Below the pieces are notes generated by a model that worked only from the letters and a program-made list of their open reading frames with translations, did not search any database and was not told where the DNA came from. The position numbers were made by a program, and so were the translations under genes. From contig JAKZAN010000006.1 of NCBI GenBank assembly GCA_023053545.1, positions 7,383,001 to 7,447,000 of the forward strand: DNA of 64,000 bases, in the 5' to 3' direction. Within the stretch, counting starts at the first letter, position 1. Each line of letters begins with the position of its first letter. Shown one piece after another: positions 10,601 to 22,283 of this stretch. The stretch is from Lepidurus packardi. Lineage: Eukaryota > Arthropoda > Branchiopoda > Notostraca > Triopsidae.

Positions 10601-13070
10601 GTTAAGAGTTAGCCAGGCTTGTTAAGTTTCGCTGACATTTTTTTTGAATTTATTATTATTATTATTTTGCGTGGGGGAGGCTCAGCGTTAGAAATCGCAG
10701 TGGCGTAGCTGGTAATCAGGGTGGAGGTATTTTTTTGGTAATTTAAATGAGTCTTTAATGAGTAGTATTTCGCTTTTGAGCGCATGTCGTGTTTGGGATG
10801 TGTGTGTAGGTACATTTGCCAGTGTTTTGCACCCCGAAGCTAGTCGAAAAGACTTATTTAGCGCGACTGTGACGAATATGGATTGCAACTGCAAACCGAG
10901 AAGGTAGGCTATATGACATGCAAATGAGATTTGAAGCCGTCATATTTTTGTTTTCGCCATTTTGTGTTGCAACAGGGTGAAAAAGGTTTGGGTAAAAATG
11001 AAAACAAAAAAAAAAAACAGAACGGGGTCGTTAAAGGAGTGAAAGAGAGAGACCAAGCTTGGCAAAAAGAAAATAATCAATTTGTGGAGCTGGTAATTTG
11101 CCCATGCATCCAATCCAGAGTCCGGGTCAAATGCAACAAAGAGGCGAACAGCAGCGTCCACCAATGACAAGAGTTTCCTTTTTTGGTGGAGTGTGTGCTT
11201 TTTCAGTTGTGCTTCTTCAATTGTGTCCGCCAGGATGTATTTCGGGGAGAGGAAGATGTTAGACGTGAGTGGTGTCGGTCGGTCTCTCTTATAGAAGCGG
11301 TTTTTACGAGTTTTTCTTTTTCGACGATTGAATCGCTCCGCCGTGGAGAATGGTAAATGGCAGGGAGCCCAAGCTTCCAAGCATCAAAGCTTGACGTACT
11401 TTAGCCGAGAACATCCTTGAATAATAAGGTGTGCTGCTCTTTTGCTGCTTGCGTCCCTAATAATAATCTAAACACGGAGGCACAAAGAACGATAACAAAT
11501 AGCTCAAATCTTTTTTTTAAATATTTTTATTTGCCTCCTTTTTTCTTTTCGATTTCTAGCATGGGTCCACCTCTTCCTCCCGTTGTCTCTTTAGGTATTT
11601 TTATTTATTTTTTTGGCTGAGGCTATCGAAACTGTTTTCGAGAAGACGGCAGAAATTATTAAAAATTTTATAGCGCCCATTCCAGTTAATTGCTTGTTCT
11701 TGGAGGTAACCCTCATAAGAGCTCATTAAAAGATTTGAAACCCCCATCAAACCTAAAGCGGACAAAAAAAATGAACGACCTTTTGGTTTTCCCGCAACCT
11801 ATCTTTGGGACGGTGATGACGCCGGTAGCTTGCCTGGGTTGGGTTATGGTTATGCAAGGGAAATTCATGTTCGGCGAGTTAATGATGGCATTATTTTTGG
11901 CTGTTATTGTGACTGTGTTTGGGCGATTACTTTGATGTTTCAGCTTTGGGAGAAGAGGAAAGAAGGACCAGGACTCGGAGAAATAAACTTTTTTTTTGGG
12001 GTTGTCGCCGAACGTATACTGTCGGGAGCCGCGTAGCAATCTGATGATTGGAAGAGGTTCATAAATTTGCGTTTTGTTTGGTGGGGTTGTATAGTATGTG
12101 TGTGTGTGTGTGTGCAGAAGCTGCAGCAATTCCTGAAGCAGAAGGCCGTAAAGAGGTTAGAGGTTACATGGCTGTTTGAGTTAATTAGTAAGCGTAGCAG
12201 TGTAGGAAGGAATAAAAAAGAGTTAAGGGCCAACAGGAGTTGCTTAAAGCGCTTGATGGTGCATGCAGTATCTGTAAAAAATGGGTCCATGGCGGAAAAA
12301 AAGAAAAGAAAAAGTGATTTCCCACCAATGAACACATTAGAAAAGAGGACAGAAAACGTTTGTTGGAAGCGTATACACATACACAGAGAAACACATGAGA
12401 CTTCTAGCTGGAGGAGATAAAGCCGCAATCTATGAGCCATGCGAAATTAATGGTGATGAATGGGACAGGAGATTTGGAATGCGCAGGGTTTTAATTGCAA
12501 GATTGGGGCTTTCTCACGCTCGTCTGGGTCTCCTAATGCTATAGCAAAGCTCACCAAGAATGAGATTCGTATTTACGATAATGGTCAATTCAACGTTAGT
12601 GTTTGTGTAACAATACGCGTGCATTCTGGAGTCGCTTGATATGCTGCTTTCTTGGTAATTAAAAGTACGGTAGTGAACATTTCGAAAAGTACGGAGGGGA
12701 ATCCATTTTTTTCTATTTTTTTATTTTTAAACCAAAAGAACAGTAACAAATAAGACATGAGGAGCATGCAAGAGTAGCTAAACAATGGAGTGAAATAGCT
12801 TGGTCGTAGCAATTAGGTTTAGGAAATGCTTTCAATTAAACCTCCACTAAAATTTTTAATAATCCATCGCTTTTTGCTGTATTTGGGCGTAAAAGATCTG
12901 ACGCAATTATGAAAACTGTGGAAGGATTTGTGGTGAAGATTGTAAGTTGTAGCATTTCGTGTAGGGAACGCAGGATTTTGAAGTTCGGTGTAGGCTTTTT
13001 ACCACGTTTTCCGCTTCAATTCGCTAATTGCTTAATTAAGTAATGCGTCTGTCTGTTGGTCTGTTTGCAG
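7617..13070 (+). other. CASP/CUX intron of 5,454 bases (GC-AG)
   Basis: The intron ends in 'ctgtctgttggtctgtttgcag'. No nested gene, transposon or RNA gene could be recognised in it. It contains a TG repeat at about 12098-12114, triplet TTA runs at about 10651-10665, and AT-rich stretches. Open frames of 138-166 codons on the minus strand (10940-11380, 11713-12129, 11940-12440) have translations without any recognisable domain and overlap one another, so I treat them as chance frames. Confidence 0.75.
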
Positions 13071-13197
13071 GAAATTCGGGTGGTCGTAGCTCCTCTTCTC
13101 AAAAGCTTCCAAAACGAAGTCGACAGCCTCAACAAGCGTAGCAAAGCTGCAGAAATGGCTTTTCTGGCTGTCTACAAGCATCTTGGTGATGTTACAG
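13071..13197 (+). CDS. CUX1: CASP/CUX family protein, internal exon (N-terminal coiled coil, part 2)
   Basis: The 127-base exon encodes 42 codons plus one base. It starts '[16 protein letters not shown]' and continues '[15 protein letters not shown]' and '[11 protein letters not shown]'. The blocks [25 protein letters not shown] are strongly conserved across CASP and CUX proteins, including plant CASP, which makes identification secure. The acceptor is 'ctgtttgcag' and the donor at 13198 is 'gtacga'. The leftover G joins AT of the next exon to make an Asp codon (DP.P), as in the family. The preceding exon joins in phase 0 across the GC-AG intron. The peptide is amphipathic and helical and is expected to continue the cytosolic coiled coil. 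No deletions or stops are present, so the exon looks functional. Confidence 0.95.
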
Positions 13198-13380
13198 GTA
13201 CGAACCGCTTTGTTTTACTTTGAACTCTGTTCACTGATGGAAATACCCACATCTTCACCACTTCACTTTGCCACTGCAAACCTCATCTATCGCCAAGTTG
13301 ACAATCGGAATGACGACTTTCAAGCTTAAACTTCAACTTTTATTAATTAATTAAATTTCTCTACTTCTTATAAATATTCG

Positions 13381-13905
13381 TACGGCTCCTGTATACCTTA
13401 GCTTATTGATGTGGAACAGTCGCAGATGGCGCTCATGCTTGTTATTGTTTTGCAAAAGCCTTGCGTTAGAAGTGAAAAAAGAAATAGATAGCTAATTGCC
13501 GGCAAAGTTTCTACGTTTTTTTTTGGCTTCTGGAAGGTACGTTTTGTCACCACATTTTGCTATAACAGCACAATGTCCCAAATCAAGGCGGAACAAAATT
13601 TCTCGAAAACAGCTCGTCAGATTTGAAAGCAATCTAAAGCAATTTTTTTTTTCTTTTACCAGCTAGTGCACAACCAGAAGACGTATTTATAGGCAACGTA
13701 TTCCACATAGTTGCAAACTTCATTTGCACGTTACTAGTCCATTATTAATTGGAAAAAGTTGGATTGGTTGTGCACTAGCTGTTAGTGTGCCAAAGCTAAC
13801 TGTCGAATAATTATTTTACGAAATGGGCTGATTTTATCGAAAAGTTGTTCCGAAAGTAGCCATGCTAATCGTCTATCCCGAGTTATGGTATATACGGGAG
13901 CCTTA
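13381..13905 (+). mobile_element. TA-flanked MITE, copy A (terminal word GGCTCCCGTATACC)
   Basis: It begins TA then 'cggctcctgtatacctta' and ends 'tggtatatacgggagcct' then TA, giving terminal inverted repeats of about 20-24 bp with TA target duplications, as in Tc1/mariner-type elements. Inside the left end is 'cagtcgcagatggcgct', shared with copies B, C and D. A second inverted repeat is internal: 'cagctagtgcacaacca' at 13660-13676 and its perfect complement at 13765-13781, 17 bp each with an 88-base loop. There is no open frame that could be a transposase, so the element is non-autonomous. Confidence 0.85.
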
Positions 13906-16900
13906 AATCCAGTATTTCCTATCATTGAAACATCTATACCTTCTTTGTTCGTGTTGTCTCCACGTCCTTCCAACCTTGAAAGTTGAATGAAAAATGACTT
14001 TTTAAATTAAATTACTCCACTTCTAATAGTTATTTCTTACTTATTATTAAAGCCAGTACAGATGGTTTATTTACTATGATTGGAACCTCCATTACCTCGC
14101 TCTTTCCAACCTTGAAAGTTCTGAAAAATTAATTTTTACTAAATTCTTCGAATAAGCGCAGCACATTCTAAGGAGTTTTTGTGTTTAGTTCTAAAAGGAT
14201 GCAGCAATGAAACAGCAGGTTTTGGATCATAGCTCACAAACTTAAAGAGTCTTTGCCCAATTGACCCGTTGGGGATTTTCGCGCTGTAAAAGCGGGATCG
14301 TGTAAGAAGGGCAGCTTGTATAAATCCATGTATGCATGCAAAAGACTTGACAGGAGGAAATCGGGGTACGGAATTAGAGCCGCTCACTCGATTTGCATGG
14401 CTGGCCGTCCAGGATGGAAATCGAATCGAATTTCTGGTCGCTATATATATGTGTGTATATAAAATGATGGGAAACTTGAAGCAAAAGGAAAGGGAAATTC
14501 GAACTTAATATACCTGGATCAGGTCTCGTGTGGCAATACGTGCGGGGTTGAATTCCCATGTCTCACACAACACAAAAACTGTCACAGAAGAAAAGGTTGC
14601 TTGATGCTTGGGTGCCCTTATAGTGGCTTACAGCCGCCTCACTCCACAGGTTTGGGCTTGTCAATTAACTGATCAGAGAGGTGGATAAGGATTTTTTGCT
14701 CGTGAATGACAATAATTTGCATCGAGGTTGCCCAAGCGAAATTGGACGTATGACACCTGACGAATCTTCAAAAACCCACAAAAACACCCAACCCAACCCC
14801 CTATATGACACCTTCTTTGTGATCCTTCTCTCGGGTTGGGTTTGTATATTAGATGCAGTCCCTCCCAATCCAAATAATCCGTTCGAGACCCAACAAATGC
14901 AGAGAGTCAATGAAAAACACGCTCGTACGAATTGTTCGAAGCTTTTCGGGGACCAAGAAGCTGAGCGGATCGAGTGTGCAAGGGATATAGTTTGTCCTTC
15001 TTTTGCGGCTTTTGGGTACCTGTCGCTCTCCAGCTCACTTGTTCGGATTCCCGAATTGCTGAGCGTGATGGGAGGAAGAATTTGGGCTTGTCCCAGGGAT
15101 TACAACCAGCCCCAAGTTGCGGCTAACAAAAACCCAAGTCTCCTGTTCACGGTGTATCGCTCAACGATGATTGACAGGTCCGCCTTGTTCTCTGACATCC
15201 AAACTGGCATTGGGAGTTCGTTAAAAGTCGCGCAATCCTTAGCTAAAGTGGGTTTTTTTCTGTATCCCTCTCTTGTCTGCGTTATTTTCGGGTTTTAATC
15301 AAGACAACACAAAGAGAGGAAATTGTTCTCTTTCACTTTTTTAAATTCCGTTTGTCGTTTTTGTACCCCAATTCGAATATACTAGCGGATGTATACTTCA
15401 TCATTTTCTTGCTCTGACACCATGTTCACAAACTAGTTGCACGAGAAACAGGAATGCAACCTGTAATTAGTACCACTTTGTCCTCGGTATTACATGATTA
15501 TATTCCGGTTTCCCCTCGCGACACCATTCAGGGAAAGGGTTTGTGTTCTGTCCTGTCCTGTCCAACCACTTTTGTGTATGAGCCAGGGCATTTGCTCGTT
15601 CCAAAGCAGAGATTTCGGGATCTGACGAAGAAAAACGCTTTTGGCGGAAGAAATTATTGCAATTTCCCTGGACTTTTTACGAGTTGCCTGGGCCTAGAGC
15701 CTTGGATGTCTTTATGTTTAAATGTTGTCCGGTGTCTGTGTATGTGTGGGGGGAGGAGGTGCATGTATATATGTGTATGTCTATAAGCATTATGGGTTCA
15801 AGATGGGAAAGTATTCTGGCCGCGAGTCGGCAAAAGAGCCAAACCTCGGGAATAGCTTTCGTAAAAAGCCAACATAATAGTGTCTTTTGTCTGTCAAGGA
15901 ACTTTTTCCTGCCAGTTCCAATTAAAACTCAAAGAACCAAACACGACTGTCGACTTTTTCCGCGGCTAAAAAGCTGAGAGCCCCATATTAGCGTGTTTTT
16001 GCTTGGGACAGCCATCCGAAAGAGACCCGTACCATCGTCTCCCCCCCCCCATTCTTTGACATCATTCATTTTTTTCTTTTCCTTTTTCACTTCTGGTGTC
16101 CTGCTCTTGATGGTGCTGTGTGGGTTTATGCCACAGGAAATTCAAACCTAGGCTGGGGGTTTTGAATTCCACCTATTCCACCCCATGGTGGAGATTTAGT
16201 GATTCGGAGGGGCGAGAGAAACGGAGCAAAAGGGACCCAGTTATAAAGGAGTTAAGAAAACAGATAAGAGGGCTTGGGTAGTTGAGAGAAATGCAGACCT
16301 TAAGAAAAATATGAAGATGTCATCCATTGAGTGCAACGAGCCACGCCAACGCCATGTTATGTTTACATAATGGTAACCATGTGCTAGTAATTTAGCTCCA
16401 ATTCGAGCAGCGACAGGTTTAGCGTCACCGCACTTTTGAATTCCAGTTTCCAGAATTGGACTTAAATGTGTCCTGTGTTAGTATGGCCTGGAGCCTCTAG
16501 GGTTGAGAATAAAAAAAAAACACTTTACCTATACAGACTAGAACAACTAGGAAACATCTGCAGCTGCAAGTCATAATCCTAATTGGTTGTCATAATTCGG
16601 TTCTAACAAAGAGGCCACGAGATGGCATGCGCTGTTCAGGTGTGGTTTGTTTGTGGTTATGCAGTGCAAGCTTTAGAACCAGTCCCCACTAGTTCATGTT
16701 ATGGCTATTGGCTCTAATCTAACGCTTTGGAAAGGCATACATTACATACGTAATTCTTTGTGAAGTGAAGAGATAGCAAGGAAATATATAATTATGAAAG
16801 CCGTCACAGTAGGACGCAAATCTGCAGGGTTCTGTTTGGCCAAAGGACTTGCAAGATTCGTCGAGATTGAATGGTTCGCAGCAGATGCAATACAAGGTTG

Positions 16901-17118
16901 TCATTCTGTAGACACATGCCATACAAAGACTCGAAGGCGTGGTCTCGGCGATGTGAAATAAGAAACGTTTATACAAGCATTTCCTTATATTTTTATTTTC
17001 TTATATCTGTCAATTTATGAGCATCTTGCCAAACTCGGGCCAAGGACTATAGGTTAATCATTTATGGCTTTTAGATTAAGCCAAGTAAGTGAAAAGGTTC
17101 ACATTGTGAGCAGCATCA
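13906..17118. other. Intronic stretch, nothing recognised
   Basis: It contains the longest stop-free frame of the window (14681-15298, 205 codons, + strand), whose translation has no domain I recognise, no splice context and mixed composition. It also has a C10 run at 16041-16050 and short TA/TG repeats at about 14441-14460. No other structure was found. Confidence 0.5.
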
Positions 17119-17322
17119 AGGCGAGGATCCCAACTTTTCAGTGTTGTACTCAGCGAATAGCCGTATTTGTATGTATTTATTTTCTTCGAAACGGGAAGCA
17201 ACAATGAAAAGTTATAATGCAAGGTGATGCTCCCAACTTTTCAGTGTTGTATTCACCGAATAGTCGTATTTGTATTTATTTATTTTGTTCGAACCAGGAA
17301 ACCAACAGTGAAAAGTTATAAT
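17119..17322. repeat. Tandem duplication of a roughly 101-bp unit with hairpin-forming ends
   Basis: Two units (about 17119-17219 and 17221-17322) share 'cccaacttttcagtgttgta', 'cgtatttgtat' and a closing 'tgaaaagttataat'. Within each unit the start 'aacttttcagtgttg' and the end 'caacaatgaaaagtt' or 'caacagtgaaaagtt' are inverted copies, so each unit could fold into a stem of about 14 bp. It looks like a small foldback that was then duplicated in tandem. It is non-coding. Confidence 0.82.
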
Positions 17323-18790
17323 TCCTGTTAGCACCTTGGGTATGTGCTTGGCGTATATAGGGCTTATCAAACAAGTCATAAAAAGCGAGTGAAAAAGGTC
17401 GTTTCTCAGTTTCCGAGTTTTATCTGCGCGTCCTTCCTAACTGCTTGGCTAAGGTTTAACTGTTTATAGAAGAAATTTGAAAGAGATTTTCCAACTTTGA
17501 TGAGGACCCAAAACACACACGCCAAACAGGGAGGCGAAGGGTGTGGCCACGCATATCGCATATACGAGAGCGATAGAGCTGGTGTAGCATTGGCTCAGCA
17601 AACAGGCTTTTATAGCTAGGAAAATATCTCTTGAACAAATCTATTTCCTTTGGGTAATTTCTTGTCATTTGTGTTGACCCACGTAAAGCGGTCATTCCCC
17701 GCCTCAGTGGCTAAGAGTCGTCTCCGAGAACTCCGTGTGATGGGTGGGATCTGGGATGCTCGTGTCATTTTGACTTCTTAACTTGGTTCACTGCTGGAAA
17801 CTTGCTGTGCCAAGGGGGTAAATAGGTCTCTCTCTCTCTCTCTCTCTTCGGCCACCTTATGCCCCCCCCCCAACCCAAACTTAAATGAAACGATGAACAA
17901 ATATTCTATGCAAACGATGCCCACAGAGCTTAAAGACAAGCGAGACAAGAGAGAGATACCTAAACGGACCTTAGAGCTAGCCTTAGAGTCAGAGAAGGAA
18001 ACAAAGGCCAAGTTGAGAAAGAGAGAGAGGGAGAGAGAGATGCTGGATTCAGGCATTCAAGTGTTTTCTCGCAGGTTAATGGTGAGGGGAAGGTCTAGGT
18101 CACAAAATTTTCCTCGTGTTTGGGCTCAAAACTTTGGCTCCCATTTCCCCAGGTTCCCCAGGTTCGAATTATCCTAAGTTAGTGGCCTTACGTGGCTCGC
18201 CTCACCTTGCCCATGGAATTAGGCTTTGTGTGGCGTTTAATTTGCACCTGGTGGATTCACGCCAAGGCATGCTCGCCATGTTATAATGCCTTAACAAATA
18301 TTTGACACTCGTTGTATTAAACTGTGGCATAAGAAACAGATGAAAAGGAGTTTTTACTCTCAGAAAAAAGTACTTTGAGAAGAAAAATAATCTACTCCTT
18401 GTTTCGCAAAAATGAAAAAAGAAACTTTCCGAGCCAGGGAAAATTATTATCACATGTAGGAAAAGGGACGCTGGATGGGGATTCGTGTCGTGCGGTTCTG
18501 GCCCGGGTATTGAAAAAAAGCACACAAGTCTGAGATTGGTTCAGGTGCGATCGATGGAAGTAATCACGAGAACCGGTTAGGTCCAATCCAGTCCCGCATT
18601 CACCCTTTGGCTGACACCGCCAATCCGTTCGGCCATTTTTACAAGACCAAGCCCCGCCACCTCAGCGCAGGTCAATGTGTTGGGTCATTTATGCCAAAAT
18701 ATTCGCAGGTTTTTCCTTGTACACAAACTTTTGGAGTGTGGATACACTTTAGTGTGTTTGAGTCTTAATCGCTTGACTTTTTAAAGAGAG
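17323..18790. other. Intronic stretch with CT and GA microsatellites
   Basis: There is a CT run at about 17827-17848, a C10 run at 17862-17871, and a GA-rich run at about 18016-18041. The open frames that span these runs (for example 17893-18177) owe their length to the repeats. No gene was recognised. Confidence 0.6.
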
Positions 18791-19072
18791 AATTCACCTT
18801 TTTAAAGAGAGATTTGTTAATACTTGAATAAAATTAAAATAAATTTCAAAATTGTTCTCTTTTTTCGAATTTTCAGAAGTTTTGTAAATTTTCAAAATTA
18901 GAAATTTTTTTTTTTTTCAAAATTTCAAATTTTCTTTTGTGAGGGTTCTCTTCCCTCTTGCCTTGCATATTATATGGGCCTTTCTTAAGAGATTTACTAA
19001 TACTTGAATAATATGGAAATAATTGTGAAGGGTTTCTTCCCTTTTGCCTTGAGTAGTGTATTGGAGGTTCTC
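18791..19072. repeat. Diverged tandem duplication, first copy interrupted
   Basis: The blocks 'agagattt.ttaatacttgaataa' at about 18807 and 18987, and the blocks 'ttccctcttgccttg' at about 18951 and 'ttcccttttgccttg' at about 19037, occur in the same order twice. They are 180 and 86 bp apart respectively, so the first copy carries an extra AT-rich segment of about 94 bp made of 'aattttcaaaa'-like words. A smaller 23-bp duplication of 'ctttttaaagagaga' precedes it. Confidence 0.65.
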
Positions 19073-21980
19073 GTATTATCATTCTGGGTCTAAGGAGGGT
19101 ATATATGGGACAGCCAAGGGGTAATTGCATTGAAATGAGTCGACATTTAAGATCGTCTAGGGGAATGAATATGCATGTTTATTATGTGACTGATTCATTG
19201 ATACGTGTGTGTTATAAGGTACCAGTCGGTACCGTTTTCCGTTTGGCTCGCTTCCTATAGCGTATACAGCATATATATTAATACCCCAGCAAGGGTCAAA
19301 AAATGAATATTTTTTTTCTTTTTTTGGGGGTTTCAATAGATACTTGCTTTCATGAATCAAGGTACCACGCACTGCACGCACATAACCCAGGCTTGAAGGC
19401 AATTTTGTGCGACGATACGCCACCCTTTATTCCATCATTTCCTCCCGCGGCTATCATTGTCGTTCAACCCTTTGACGGTTCCAGGTCAGGTTATTCCGAG
19501 TCTAGCTGGGGCTGTCATAACGCTCATTTGCATGGGGGTCCTCGAACGGCTTGAAAAGTGATCGATAGTTCACCATAGAGGTGCAATATGGTCTGGACTT
19601 ATCCAAAATGCCTCCCCCTCAACTGACACTCGGTTGGAAGACCACCCCTTGACACATACGCATGCAACAAGGGGGTAGACAAGCTTCCTATTGGAACTTT
19701 ATAGCGAAACAGACCGAAAAAAATAAACATAACGTAGCCACTGCAAGCCAAAAGCAATTCATAAGTCGAACCCAAAGTCACCCGAAGTCGTCCAAAGTGA
19801 ACAGAAAAGGGGATCTATAGAAGCCCGCATAAAGCTGAACCCCCGAAAAGGCTTAGTTTGATAACAATGTACAGAAAGCCCCGAGAAGTCGTACCTGACC
19901 GTACCCCGGCACATTCCAATAACGAAGTCTAATCAATATGCAAAGGAGATCAAAGTGTATGACCACATCACGCACCCTGAACTGCGACAGTTCATGCAGA
20001 GGGTCGCGAGAACTTGACAGAAGGAATCATATAGAGCGTAAACATGGGCGAAGGGGCAGACAGAAAGGGGTGGGTTCGATGCATGTACTGTACGTCTGTT
20101 ACATATGGATGTATCACCCCCCGCTCCGGAAACTTGGCTAGGGAGGTTAAAATTGCGGGATTTTAAAGTTGTAATCAAGCTAGCTTTCCGTGACTCATGC
20201 ATTTAAAATCCCCAATACGCACTGTGACTGTACAGCCAAGTTCTCGGAGCCATGTTTATTACCTTTAGACGGTATAAACTTTACCTATACGCTGTACACG
20301 TGGAATGAAAACAGGATGTGCTAAGGCGCGAGAGGTCTCAATTGCTTTTCTCTGTTCCCAGATTGCCTTTCGAGGAGTTATTACACATTTCCAATTCGGG
20401 GGACGATGTTTCTCAATGCTATTGTTGTATTAATCCTTGTCTTGTTACCGGTTGCAGTACAGAGTTGTTATCCTGTGTCACGCTCCGGATACTTTTATGT
20501 CCATTTCTTTAAACAAGAAAATTATGAAAGCATTCTTCCGTTCATCATTGACGATTTGAATAATAGAGCTTGTTCGCAGCTGTTCCGTCCGGGCGCGAAC
20601 CTAATCCGAGGCCTCTCTATGCATCTTCTCTATGCTGTGTTTTGAGTATAGAGACAGATCATTACGAAGATACTGTTGCTGGTTCCCTCCGATGCTGGAC
20701 GAGAGAGCTTGTAAATATGCAGAAGAAAGTGGGGTTTATGCCCCTTCCTTGGCTCGCTCGCCGATGTAGTTTTGAAAACACATTGGGAAGAATGACCCCC
20801 GAATAACGAGAGATGCTTGGGTTTTTTTCGGGGGCTTTTTAGACCTTTTTAGTTCCCTTTAGACATGGGGACAGCAGCTATAGCTAAACAGATCCCCGGG
20901 CCGTGCCGTTCATAAATTGCGTCCAAGCGTCATATTGGGAGCATCAGATAAGGGCTGGGGAGAATAGCTATTATGCTCCACATAACTCGAGCGAAACTGA
21001 CGTTGTATCGTCGTCTTTTATGGACGCATACAAGGTGCTTATAGGGAGGAAATTTGTCGGATTCCCATGCAAGCGTTGGATATTTTTGGCGATTTAATTT
21101 TTTTATTTTTTGATACTCCACCTGCACCCCTTTTCCCCACCCTTTGGCAGCCCTATATGACTGCGACAACTAGGACAATGATGTCTGTCGTAAACACCAA
21201 CAGCATGTATCCTGGAATGGTCTAAAAAAGGGGGGAAAATGATATGAAATGAAAATATCGTAAAAAGTGAAGCTTTCTTGCTCGAAGGAAATGCATATCT
21301 GGATAAGCCGTGCATATCTGGAGCCCTGTTGCGTAATTGCAAGTGTCATTCAGGAATTCTGACCTTGATTATGGTCAGAGGACTTGTGATGGTAAAGCTT
21401 GGGAAATTCTGGCTTGATGTCTTTGACTCTTCCCCAAGATGATTTGGGTAGATATGTAGTGCAGTATTTGTATTTAAAGCTATCGTCATAGAGACATAGA
21501 CGATTAGAAAAGGAGTACCTCAGTAGGGAAGTTTCGAAAGGGGTTTGGGGCGAACGTTTCTGCGCTGAACCAATAAGGTCTTTGACACTCGCGTTAAACG
21601 GAGGAAACTTGTGAATCCACAGCACAAAAGCAGCGTGTCTATGCAATTAAATATTCTTTGGGACCTTCTATAAAGCCGTAAAAGAAATAATATTGCTGGG
21701 AGGGATAGTAAGGGGAAAAAATCTATCTTTTTTTTTAACAAGAAGAAGGTATTGGCCTTGTGGAAAAAAAGCCCATATATTACGTGGCGGACTATTCAAA
21801 TGGCTTGACAGGGGAAGAATAGCAGCCAAAGCTACTGGGCAATACCGAAACCCCAGGGCAAACAACAATGAAGAGAAGCATTATGTAGGGAGTTTTCGTC
21901 TTCTTTTCCTTCTTCGACTTTTTTTTTATATCTTTTTCTTCTTAAGGAGATTGAAGAGGAAACGCGTTCAAACGGCTCAG
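19073..21980. other. Intronic stretch, nothing recognised
   Basis: Only short open frames are found on either strand, none with a recognisable motif. No transposon end or RNA gene could be supported. It is probably plain intron sequence. Confidence 0.5.
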
Positions 21981-21984
21981 TTTT

Positions 21985-22283
21985 GTAAAATGTACTTTTC
22001 TCCAATTTATTTTTACTTATCCACCGCGAACGAGTTCTATTTTAATTTTATTTATTTATTTATAAAATTTTTATTTGTTTTATTTTTTCACTTTTTTTCA
22101 ATTTAGTTTCACTCGTCCAGCGCGAACGAGTTCTATTTGTATTTTTTTATTTGAAAATTTTGATTTTGTTGTCTTTTTTCACTATTTTACTTTTTTTCCG
22201 TTTAGTTTTAATTGTTCACCGCGAATGAGTTCTATTTATATTTCTATTTTATTTTAATTCTTTAAAAATTTTGATTTTTTGGC
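21985..22283. repeat. Three-copy tandem repeat, period about 96-99 bp, T-rich
   Basis: The block 'cgcgaacgagttctattt' occurs at about 22025 and 22121, and as 'cgcgaatgagttctattt' at about 22220. Each is followed by a T-rich tail with 'aaaattttgatttt' or 'aaaatttttatttg' and preceded by a T-rich lead ending in a 'cac', 'cag' or 'cac' triplet. The GC-rich block is conserved while the tail drifts. It is non-coding. Confidence 0.85.

Noticed and set aside
11940-12440. 166-codon minus-strand frame in the GC-AG intron
   Set aside because: The translation is rich in Phe, Ser and His-Thr repeats from T-rich and TG-repeat DNA, and it overlaps other equally unremarkable frames.
14681-15298. 205-codon open frame, longest in the window
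   Set aside because: No recognisable domain, no coding-like repetition of conserved motifs, no splice or promoter context. A few frames of this length are expected by chance in 64 kb.
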